Position numbers and translations under genes: made by a program
The notes under the pieces: generated by a model
Databases searched by the model: none
Seen by the model: only the letters and a program-made list of their open reading frames with translations
Told to the model about the DNA's origin: nothing
Shown here: positions 9,115 through 18,125 of the stretch, one piece after another
How positions within the stretch are numbered: position 1 is the stretch's first letter
Layout: every line of letters starts with the position of its first letter
Assembly (NCBI GenBank): GCA_944389465.1
Contig: CALXML010000010.1
Span: forward strand, 1-36,971
Length of the DNA: 36,971 bases
From: an uncultured Alphaproteobacteria bacterium
Lineage (GTDB): Bacteria; Pseudomonadota; Alphaproteobacteria; Rs-D84
Direction of reading: 5' to 3'

Positions 9115-9116
9115 GG

Positions 9117-12065
<2,949 letters not shown>

Positions 12066-12084
12066 GTAAGTTATGGGGGAATTT

Positions 12085-12393
12085 ATGCCTGAAAACGAAA
12101 ATGATTTTTATGTTGATGAATATGGTGAAATACATCGTAATAATGCGCCACAGCGTCTGGAAAATGACGCGTTGTGGCGTGAATATCAACAATTGGAATA
12201 TGAAATCTTTTCACATAATGATAAAAGTCCGGAAAAACTGGCGCGGTTTCAGGAATTGGAAAAGCAATTGGGCTTAACACAACAGAAAAAGAATGCCTTT
12301 ATAAATGCAAAAAACAAACTGCGCGCAGAAATGGGACAGACTATGTCTGTGACCCAGATTTTGTCCATGGGAAAAGACAATCAAAATGATTAA
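12085..12393 (+). CDS. Small acidic hypothetical protein
   Basis: The product is 102 aa from ATG 12085, chosen because GGGGGA lies 4 nt upstream; an in-frame ATG at 12073 has no such site. The N-terminus is acidic (PENENDFYVDEYGEIHRN) and the middle is a predicted charged helix (about 25-75) with a Gln/Lys/Glu pattern. No known family was recognised. It lies 19 nt after gyrB and 3 nt before the HhH gene, so co-transcription with gyrB, the HhH gene and ung is likely. Confidence 0.65.
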   Translation: MPENENDFYVDEYGEIHRNNAPQRLENDALWREYQQLEYEIFSHNDKSPEKLARFQELEKQLGLTQQKKNAFINAKNKLRAEMGQTMSVTQILSMGKDNQND

Positions 12394-12396
12394 TTT

Positions 12397-13071
12397 ATGC
12401 GGATGTTTACGGCGGATTGGTTTTTTGATTTAGATAAACAATTGCGCGAAATGGGAATGGATTCTGATGCGCAGTCTTTTGATGAAATACGCGAAAATTT
12501 ATCCAATCGTAAGATATTGTCGCCAGATGCGTTTGCTGAAAATTGTATTTATGTAATACTGGCGGGTGGTTTTTCACAAAAAACGGCCAAAAAAATTCAT
12601 GCACAAATTATGGATTATATTCGTACAAATGGTGCGGATTTTGATGGGCTGTTCGCATTGTTTCATAACAAAAACAAAATAAATGCAGTTTGTAAAATTT
12701 GGAATGCGCGCGTGGAATATTGCAATAAATATTATGAATTAAATAATACCGACGCGCGAATTTTATATCTGTCAAAATTGCCACATATTGGAAAAATTAC
12801 CGCTAATCATTTGGCACGTAATTTGGGCGAAGATGTTGTGAAATACGATATTTGGATTCAGCGTTTGGGTGTGCTGTATGCAGGAAATCTGGCATTGGGC
12901 GCAAAAATAGATAATGGAAAATTATGCGCTGAAATTAAATGCGCATGCGATGATATGTTTGCTGATTTATGTAATCAGACCGGATTACCACGTGGGTATA
13001 TTGATGTGGTTTTATGGAAAAGTTCACAGGTTGGTTTGATAAAGGAATTAAAAAATGAATGTAAAAATTGA
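12397..13071 (+). CDS. HhH-GPD-like DNA glycosylase family protein
   Basis: This 224-aa, mostly helical protein contains a helix-hairpin-helix segment LSKLPHIGKITANHLA (125-140), followed by KYDIWIQRL with Asp151 at the catalytic Asp position of the HhH-GPD superfamily. The lysine used by bifunctional EndoIII glycosylase/lyases (LPGxGxKTA) is Ile here, so a monofunctional enzyme or a non-catalytic relative is possible. Cysteines at 177, 182, 184 and 192 do not match the EndoIII iron-sulfur spacing. It overlaps ung by 17 nt, which supports a base-excision-repair role. The detailed activity is inference. Confidence 0.65.
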   Translation: MRMFTADWFFDLDKQLREMGMDSDAQSFDEIRENLSNRKILSPDAFAENCIYVILAGGFSQKTAKKIHAQIMDYIRTNGADFDGLFALFHNKNKINAVCKIWNARVEYCNKYYELNNTDARILYLSKLPHIGKITANHLARNLGEDVVKYDIWIQRLGVLYAGNLALGAKIDNGKLCAEIKCACDDMFADLCNQTGLPRGYIDVVLWKSSQVGLIKELKNECKN

Positions 13072-13717
13072 ACAATCTTGGAAAGATGCTTTAAGTGCGG
13101 AATTTGACAAAGATTATTTTATTAAATTAACTGATTTTGTGCGGGGCGAATATTTGGCGGGGCATGCGGTGTATCCAGCACCTGCAAATATTTTTAATGC
13201 GTTTAATTTATGTCCGCTGGAAAATGTAAAGGTTGTGATTATTGGTCAGGACCCGTATCATGAACCAAATCAGGCGCATGGGTTGTGTTTTTCCGTTTTG
13301 CCACCAACGCCCATTCCACCATCATTGGTGAATATTTATAAAGAAATTCAAAATGATTTAGGGCGGCCATCTAAAACACATGGGGATTTAACATATTGGG
13401 CACAACAGGGCGTATTGTTATTAAATTCAACATTAACTGTTGCGGCGCACAGGGCGGCTTCGCATGTTGGGCGCGGTTGGGAACAATTTACAGATGCCGT
13501 AATACGTGTGGTTTCATCGCGGCAAAATGTTGTGTATATGTTATGGGGCAGTTATGCCCAACGCAAGGCTGAATTTGTTAACCCTGAAAATAATTTGATA
13601 TTAAAAAGTGTTCATCCATCGCCACTGTCGGCCAGTCGTGGGTTTTTTGGCAATCATCATTTTTCACGCGCAAATGAATATTTAACTGCACATGGCAAAG
13701 AGCCAATAGATTGGTAA
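13055..13717 (+). CDS. ung: Uracil-DNA glycosylase (family 1)
   Basis: Ung removes uracil from DNA as the first step of base excision repair. The 220-aa protein contains the water-activating motif GQDPYH followed by HGLCFSV. It also has the LLLNSTLTV segment that recognises uracil, and the DNA-intercalation loop HPSPLSASRGFFG near the C-terminus. Length and motif order fit family 1. The start overlaps the upstream HhH-GPD-like gene by 17 nt, suggesting a coupled repair pair. It converges with the PagL-like gene. Confidence 0.97.
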   Translation: MNVKIEQSWKDALSAEFDKDYFIKLTDFVRGEYLAGHAVYPAPANIFNAFNLCPLENVKVVIIGQDPYHEPNQAHGLCFSVLPPTPIPPSLVNIYKEIQNDLGRPSKTHGDLTYWAQQGVLLLNSTLTVAAHRAASHVGRGWEQFTDAVIRVVSSRQNVVYMLWGSYAQRKAEFVNPENNLILKSVHPSPLSASRGFFGNHHFSRANEYLTAHGKEPIDW

Positions 13718-13750
13718 TATGCGCGGGCCATTTGTTATTGGTAATGCCCC

Positions 13751-14311
13751 CTAGAAACTGTAGGTAAAGCCCGCGCCATAAAATGCGTATGAATAATTTT
13801 CTGTGGCGGTGTTGGCATTTGAAAAATGCTGAACAAATATTTCCGCGCCCCATTTATCGTTTATTCTGTATCCACCAATTAATTTGAATTGAAATAACAG
13901 TTTTGCACCCAAACGTTCGTTTTGCTGGGCCTGCAGACCAACACCAACGCCGGTTGCAAAATACCAATTGTCACCATGGGCAAGGGCGATATCTTCTGTC
14001 AGGAAAATCATAGGAATTGTATATTTATCCCAATCCCACCCATATTTTTGGCCGAACCCCAATGTTTGCCCGATGTTTATTGACTGACGCGCAGGAATTT
14101 TGAAAAAGGTTGTTGGCTGTGAATATTGTACGTGCAACAGGTAAAATGGTACAAATTGTGTTGGTGGCGGAATTAAAAATCCACTGTTTACACCCTGACC
14201 CAGATTAAAAGCAATTTGATTTTTATATTCACCCATAAACGGATTTGTGTCCGCAAATGCCGCGGATGTGGTGAAAATTAAGGTACATAAAGAAATAACG
14301 ATTTTTTTCAT
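13751..14311 (-). CDS. PagL-like lipid A 3-O-deacylase (acyloxyacyl hydrolase family)
   Basis: The 186-aa protein has a signal peptide ending SAAFA (residue 20) and alternating beta strands ending in an aromatic residue (FTYSF), as in outer-membrane barrels. H162-F-S164-N165 followed by E171-N-Y-S matches the PagL catalytic His, Ser and Glu region (HxSN then ExYS), although the loop between is about five residues shorter. PagL removes the 3-O-linked acyl chain from lipid A in the outer membrane. It stands alone, convergent with ung; GCGCGGGC (13721-13728) and its complement (13769-13776) flank its 3' end. Confidence 0.75.
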   Translation of the reverse strand: MKKIVISLCTLIFTTSAAFADTNPFMGEYKNQIAFNLGQGVNSGFLIPPPTQFVPFYLLHVQYSQPTTFFKIPARQSINIGQTLGFGQKYGWDWDKYTIPMIFLTEDIALAHGDNWYFATGVGVGLQAQQNERLGAKLLFQFKLIGGYRINDKWGAEIFVQHFSNANTATENYSYAFYGAGFTYSF

Positions 14312-14420
14312 ATGCGAAATATATACTATATAAAAAATATTTGCAACAAGAATTTATTAAAAAATATAATGATTTTATATGTGAATAAATTCATTGGTGT
14401 TTTTATTCGGATTGTTTTTC

Positions 14421-14448
14421 TTGCATTTAATAATTTCTTTGATATAAT
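14421..14448 (+). promoter_or_regulatory. Promoter of tRNA-Met
   Basis: TTGCAT (14421-14426) and TATAAT (14443-14448) are 16 nt apart and end 10 nt before the tRNA. Confidence 0.75.
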
Positions 14449-14458
14449 GCGGTGCATT

Positions 14459-14535
14459 GGCGGGATAGCTCAGCTGGTTAGAGCAGTGGAATCATAATCC
14501 ACGTGTCGGGGGTTCAAGTCCCTCTCCCGCTACCA
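14459..14535 (+). tRNA. Elongator tRNA-Met (CAT)
   Basis: A 77-nt tRNA with encoded CCA has a 7-bp acceptor stem with a G1:U72 wobble and anticodon loop ATCATAA (anticodon CAT). The paired first base rules out an initiator. CAT could also mark a tRNA-Ile modified to lysidine, but the anticodon-stem, variable-loop and T-arm sequence resembles elongator tRNA-Met of alphaproteobacteria as I remember it. Confidence 0.9.
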
Positions 14536-14536
14536 A

Positions 14537-14800
14537 AATTCAAACCGGCGCAGGCCGGTTTTAATTTTGGTATCTGTGGTGTATGGATTGCAGAAGCCCC
14601 GAGGTAAGGGGGTTCAATCAAACAAATAGGCACGTGGAAACGTGCCGGTTGTGGTACACAAATTTGCGCAGATACGGCGCACCAACGGTGCGGCGAATTC
14701 CCCGACCGCATAATTAATTCAAACCGGCGCAGGCCGGTTTTAATTTTGGTATTTATGGTGTTTGTAATTAATTCAAACTGGCATTTGCTGGTTTTATTTT
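14537..14800 (+). repeat. Three related terminator hairpins after tRNA-Met
   Basis: A segment holding AAACCGGC-gcag-GCCGGTTT plus a T-rich tail occurs at 14542-14561 and again at 14721-14740, 179 bp apart, with flanking sequence also shared. A third, diverged version (14775-14794, two G:U pairs) overlaps the end of the fucosyltransferase gene. The first should terminate tRNA-Met. The 150 bases between the first two hold small hairpins (for example around GCACGT/ACGTGC) but no gene that I can support. Confidence 0.8.
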
Positions 14801-15621
14801 GATAATTTTATATCAGATGCCGTTGGTGATATTACTATTTTATCGGGGTTTGTATTTAACCATGACGCCCACCATGAAAATGTTGAATTTGCGTTTATAT
14901 TGTGTTTGCAATTCTTCATTAATTCTAAATCAAAATAGCCATATGTGCCGTCGTTTATATCAACAACAGTAAAAGGGTGTTTTAATTTCAGGTTTTCTTT
15001 TACCCAATCTGGGTCGTCTGAAAACAAAAAGAAGTGTGGTTTTTGCGTATGTTTGGCGATATATTCAACCGCAGTTTGATAATATTTTAACGAACACAGG
15101 CCAACTGTGTCTGTTAATTTTAAATAATCACCACGTCGGATATGTAATGATACCGAATTTGTATTTTTTATTTTGTTTAACATTTCTTGGTTTTTTGAAT
15201 CCAATGGTATTTTCAATGTTAAATCGCGTAATATTTCATCACGATATTGCTTGAAATAATTTTCGTTTATAAAATACCCTGTGTAATATTTATTTCCGTG
15301 TAACGTCAAATAATTTGGAACGCATTCAGATTCATTGACTATGTTTGAAATACGCTGTTTGTGAAATAATGATAACACGGGATTTATAATATGTGACCAC
15401 AGTGGTCGCCGGCATAAAAACCGTTGAATTTTTGTTGCAGGTTTGATTGTTATGTTATACAGATTTAATTGATATTCCCTGTGTGTGGATGATTTGTGGG
15501 ATTGTTTAAACCAATTTGTATCCAGTAATACTGTGTCTGAATTTTGATTACGCAACGCAACAGCAAAAGCATATTGAAAAAATTGATTACCCAGACCGCC
15601 CTGTGTGTTGACCATTTTCAT
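14794..15621 (-). CDS. GT11-family alpha-1,2-fucosyltransferase-like protein
   Basis: GT11 enzymes transfer fucose from GDP-fucose to galactose on surface glycans, often LPS O-antigen. The 275-aa protein has GGLGNQFFQYAFA (8-20), the GDP-fucose-binding motif HIRRGDY (160-166), FLFSDDPDWV (about 198-207) and NSTFSWWASWL (245-255), all family hallmarks. AGGA lies 6 nt before the ATG at 15621. It starts about 14 nt after the tandem ArsR-type gene and is probably co-transcribed with it. Donor and acceptor specificity cannot be proven from sequence. Confidence 0.88.
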   Translation of the reverse strand: MKMVNTQGGLGNQFFQYAFAVALRNQNSDTVLLDTNWFKQSHKSSTHREYQLNLYNITIKPATKIQRFLCRRPLWSHIINPVLSLFHKQRISNIVNESECVPNYLTLHGNKYYTGYFINENYFKQYRDEILRDLTLKIPLDSKNQEMLNKIKNTNSVSLHIRRGDYLKLTDTVGLCSLKYYQTAVEYIAKHTQKPHFFLFSDDPDWVKENLKLKHPFTVVDINDGTYGYFDLELMKNCKHNINANSTFSWWASWLNTNPDKIVISPTASDIKLSK

Positions 15622-15635
15622 TTTTTATCCTGTTA

Positions 15636-16304
15636 TTAAAACCCGTCACCGACGTTATCATATCTTTTATGAATGCAGCCAATTGTTGTTTTATGTACGC
15701 CGGCGGTTATTTCGTAATATACATGCCGGCCATCGCGGCGGGATTTTACAAAATCATCATCGTATAATTTTTTTAAATATTGGGATACTTTGATTTGTGG
15801 GATGTTTGTGCCAGCAACTATTTCAGATACACATGATTCACCATTATATGTCAGATATTCTAATATTCGCATTTTGTCATAATTAGCAAACAATTTTATT
15901 CTGTTTGCCGCCATTGTTGTGTAATCTGTGGGCAGAATTTCTTTGTGATTGGCGCGTAAAAATTTTAGTTGGTCTGTCATATGGCCAAATAATTTACGCA
16001 GGCATACAAATATGCTGGCCGGATATTCGCGACAAATTTCGTAATAAATAAATATTCCACGCCGGTGTGTTTGAACCAGTTCTGTTTCACGCATTTTGCG
16101 CAGTGATTGTGATACTATCATTTGTTCCGCACCAACGCCGCGTGCAATGGCGGATACTGATGACATTCCATATACATCCAAAAATTCCAATATACGCAGG
16201 CGTAATGGATGTGCAATATATGTCAATCCACGTACGGCACGTGTCATAATTGCGTCCGGTAACAGACTTTTTATTTTTACATCGGGCAGAACAGGTGTAC
16301 TCAT
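15636..16304 (-). CDS. Tandem ArsR-type winged-helix regulator
   Basis: The 222-aa protein contains two complete ArsR-like winged helices in one chain. The first (about 28-92) has IAHPLRLRILEFL, VSQSLRKM and a wing RRGIFIYYEI. The second (about 136-200) has FANYDKMRILEYL, VSQYLKKL and a wing RRDGRHVYYEI. ArsR proteins normally dimerise to bind a palindrome, and a covalent tandem could act as a built-in dimer. No conserved CxC metal-binding motif is visible, although cysteines occur at 91, 101, 158 and 210. It lies upstream of the GT11 gene and is divergent from the 16426-17532 pair. A perfect palindrome is present in the shared promoter region. Confidence 0.88.
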   Translation of the reverse strand: MSTPVLPDVKIKSLLPDAIMTRAVRGLTYIAHPLRLRILEFLDVYGMSSVSAIARGVGAEQMIVSQSLRKMRETELVQTHRRGIFIYYEICREYPASIFVCLRKLFGHMTDQLKFLRANHKEILPTDYTTMAANRIKLFANYDKMRILEYLTYNGESCVSEIVAGTNIPQIKVSQYLKKLYDDDFVKSRRDGRHVYYEITAGVHKTTIGCIHKRYDNVGDGF

Positions 16305-16347
16305 ATTCTTAATATAGCATTATTTTTATGTAACGTAAATAAATTAT

Positions 16348-16378
16348 TTGACTTTTTGATATATATCAGAAATAATAT
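16348..16378 (+). promoter_or_regulatory. Promoter with embedded 12-bp palindrome, candidate operator
   Basis: TTGACT (16348-16353) is followed after 17 nt by AATAAT (16371-16376; the overlapping TAATAT is an alternative). The perfect palindrome TGATATATATCA (16357-16368) lies between the two boxes, where a bound repressor would block RNA polymerase. It sits between the tandem ArsR-type regulator and the divergent gene pair. That it is this regulator's operator is inference. Confidence 0.5.
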
Positions 16379-16425
16379 GTATGAATTTTTATATGTATTA
16401 AAATATATATAAAGGAAAGGATGTT

Positions 16426-16935
16426 ATGAAATCTGTATTACGTAATTTGTTTGTTGGTATGGCGACAATCTTGCCGGCGGGTGCGTTTGCAAATCCGGCA
16501 TGTCCGATATGCACAATTGCAATTGGTGCTGGTGTTGGGGTGGCAGAATCACTGGGTGTGCCAACGGCGATTGTCGGTTTGTGGGCGGGTGCTTTATTAA
16601 CATTATTAGGATATTGGATGATAAAGTTTTTTGACAACCGCGGGTGGAAATTTTGGGGACGCAATGCGTTATTAATTGGTTTGTCTGTTGCGATGATTGG
16701 TTTTGCATATGTGGGGGATATTGATTATACACCTGAATGGATTTGGGGATTTATATATTTGGACCCAATTTTGTTTGGTGCGCTGGTTGGAATAATTGTA
16801 TTTATATTGACCGAAAAGTTGTATGAATGGATGAAGCGCAAAAATGGTGGTCATGCACATTTTCCATTTGAACGCGTGGTGCTGCCGGTGGTGGCATTGG
16901 CATTATGCAGTTGGCTGTTTTGTTTGTGTGTGTAA
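16426..16935 (+). CDS. Conserved multi-pass membrane protein with CPICT motif
   Basis: The 169-aa protein begins with a signal-like segment ending AFA. CxxC (Cys26, Cys29 in ACPICT) follows immediately, then four or five hydrophobic helices (about 31-67, 78-98, 113-133, 149-167) and a Cys-rich end (CSWLFCLCV). The CxxC at the membrane edge suggests redox or metal chemistry, but no function is established. From memory, CP[IV]CT...GAGVG proteins paired with a soluble partner are common in Patescibacteria. It is followed 21 nt later by such a partner. The ribosome binding site is AAAGGA. Confidence 0.75.
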   Translation: MKSVLRNLFVGMATILPAGAFANPACPICTIAIGAGVGVAESLGVPTAIVGLWAGALLTLLGYWMIKFFDNRGWKFWGRNALLIGLSVAMIGFAYVGDIDYTPEWIWGFIYLDPILFGALVGIIVFILTEKLYEWMKRKNGGHAHFPFERVVLPVVALALCSWLFCLCV

Positions 16936-16956
16936 TTTTAATCAAGGGGGTAAATA

Positions 16957-17532
16957 ATGGAAAAAATTAAAAATGTACGTGAATTTGTGGAAAAGTTGGA
17001 TGCTGCGAAAAAAGTTAATCCAAAGGATTTATCATCTGACCAAGATTTAACCATTGGTATTATGAATTTAATTTCTATTGAAGAACATTTAATGTTTTCT
17101 GGGGCAAAGACTGGCAAACATGATTTTTATGATTTGATAGACGAAGTGCGCGAACAGCGCAAGCAAATGATGCAAAAAATTATCCCATCGTACGAGGGCG
17201 AGGTATGGTGTATATCTAAACATTTGTTGGCCGCTGCAATGCGTTTATTTGAAGTTGGTACAAAAGCACTGGCGGCCGGTGACAAAGACGGTGCATATGA
17301 TTTATTTGACCGTTCATATGGCCTGTATTGCATATTCTGGGGGTTGAATATGGGTGGATTGGTTGGTGGCGCAGATGTTAAATGGATAAAAACCAAACCA
17401 GCCAAGCAGGTGTCAAAGGTTGATACAAAGTCAACTGATATTGTGGAAATTAACGAATTGCCACAGGCTGGTGGTAAAATGTCAAAATTAAAAAACTGGG
17501 TTAAAAATGCGGTTAATTGCTGTATTGAATAA
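16957..17532 (+). CDS. Conserved helical protein paired with the CPICT membrane protein
   Basis: The 191-aa soluble, mostly alpha-helical protein has a central core with NLISIEEHLMFSGAKTGK (about 36-53), EVREQRKQMM, GEVWCISKHLLAAAMRLFEVG and the helix YDLFDRSYGLYCIFWGLN. A linker leads to a short C-terminal helix that ends NCCIE. I do not know a function. The core resembles uncharacterised proteins I remember from Patescibacteria genomes, where they neighbour CPxCT membrane proteins. The GGGG ribosome binding site and 21-nt gap argue for one transcript, which ends at the terminator at 17554. Confidence 0.75.
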   Translation: MEKIKNVREFVEKLDAAKKVNPKDLSSDQDLTIGIMNLISIEEHLMFSGAKTGKHDFYDLIDEVREQRKQMMQKIIPSYEGEVWCISKHLLAAAMRLFEVGTKALAAGDKDGAYDLFDRSYGLYCIFWGLNMGGLVGGADVKWIKTKPAKQVSKVDTKSTDIVEINELPQAGGKMSKLKNWVKNAVNCCIE

Positions 17533-17553
17533 TTATTGGTGTCTGTTGAACTG

Positions 17554-17578
17554 CCCCGCGTTATGCGGGGTGTTTTTT
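17554..17578 (+). terminator. Rho-independent terminator
   Basis: CCCCGC (17554-17559) pairs with GCGGGG (17565-17570) around a 5-nt loop and is followed by a T-run. It closes the 16426-17532 unit. Confidence 0.9.
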
Positions 17579-17582
17579 ATCC

Positions 17583-17610
17583 TTGATTTTTTGTGTATGG
17601 CATTTATAAT
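17583..17610 (+). promoter_or_regulatory. Promoter of tRNA-Thr
   Basis: TTGATT (17583-17588) and TATAAT (17605-17610) are 16 nt apart and end 15 nt before the tRNA. Confidence 0.75.
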
Positions 17611-17625
17611 TGGCGGGTAATAAAT

Positions 17626-17699
17626 GCCCTAATAGTCTAGTGGTAAAACACGTCCTTGGTAAGGACGAGTCGCAAGTCCGATTCTTGCTTAGGGCACCA
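17626..17699 (+). tRNA. tRNA-Thr (GGT)
   Basis: A 74-nt tRNA with encoded CCA has acceptor stem GCCCTAA/TTAGGGC, a 5-bp anticodon stem CGTCC/GGACG, loop TTGGTAA (anticodon GGT) and discriminator A73. It reads ACC and ACU codons. Confidence 0.93.
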
Positions 17700-17822
17700 G
17701 ATGATTATTTATCCCCATTTTTGTTATAAAATCATTTGATTTGTGCGGGTCACAGCCAGTTCCATATTTTGTATTTTTAATGTGTTTTTTATTGAAAAAA
17801 AGACAAAGACAAAATTTAAGTC

Positions 17823-17850
17823 TTGCTTTAAATTAATGCTGGGGTAAGAT
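17823..17850 (+). promoter_or_regulatory. Probable promoter of the structured RNA / lipoprotein transcript
   Basis: TTGCTT (17823-17828) and TAAGAT (17845-17850) are 16 nt apart. Transcription would start near 17857, just before the first arm of the closing helix of the RNA element. Bases 17700-17822 show nothing else I can name. Confidence 0.5.
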
Positions 17851-17856
17851 ATAAGC

Positions 17857-18090
17857 AGAATCTTATGGGGGACCGTAAGGTTTGGGGCTGTCACAAGCCC
17901 AATAAGTCCAGTGCGAATAAAGGACATCGTTAAATCCGTGTTTCCTGTATTCGTGTCGTTATTTATCCCTGACCTGTCGCAGGTCGGGGGGCTGTTGGTT
18001 ATACAATACGGTTTTTCCGAAAGACCAATGGAATCTTGACTTATTGATTTGTGAACTCCCCGACAGCCATAGATTTGGTGGTCTTTTTGT
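17857..18090 (+). ncRNA. Unassigned structured RNA, possible leader of the lipoprotein gene
   Basis: Long-range complementarity is dense. A closing helix joins AATCTTATGG (17859-17868) with CCATAGATT (18067-18075, one bulge). CAATAAGTC (17900-17908) pairs perfectly with GACTTATTG (18038-18046). Local hairpins are GGGCT/AGCCC (17885-17900), CGAATA...TATTCG (17914-17953), a 10-bp stem at 17967-17989, and TTGGT/ACCAA (17995-18028). AAAGACCA (18020-18027) could instead pair with TGGTCTTT (18079-18086), which ends in a T-rich run, so two exclusive folds are possible. I found no hallmarks of tmRNA, RNase P, SRP RNA or riboswitch classes I know. It may be a stand-alone RNA or a regulatory leader. 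Confidence 0.55.
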
Positions 18091-18125
18091 TTTATTGCAA
18101 TAACGAACAAAAAAAAGGGAACAAA

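Noticed and set aside
14312-14497. Plus-strand open frame of 61 codons
   Set aside because: It runs through the tRNA-Met promoter and into the tRNA, with no ribosome binding site.
17857-18090. 6S RNA, tmRNA, RNase P RNA or group I intron
   Set aside because: No tmRNA TPsiC/CCA end or tag frame, no RNase P GAGGAAAGTCC core, no intron P/Q/R/S elements, and multiple side hairpins rather than the 6S rod.
18051-18125. Upstream extension of the lipoprotein gene
   Set aside because: The lipoprotein signal peptide starts at 18126 behind a good ribosome binding site; the extension lies in the structured RNA.
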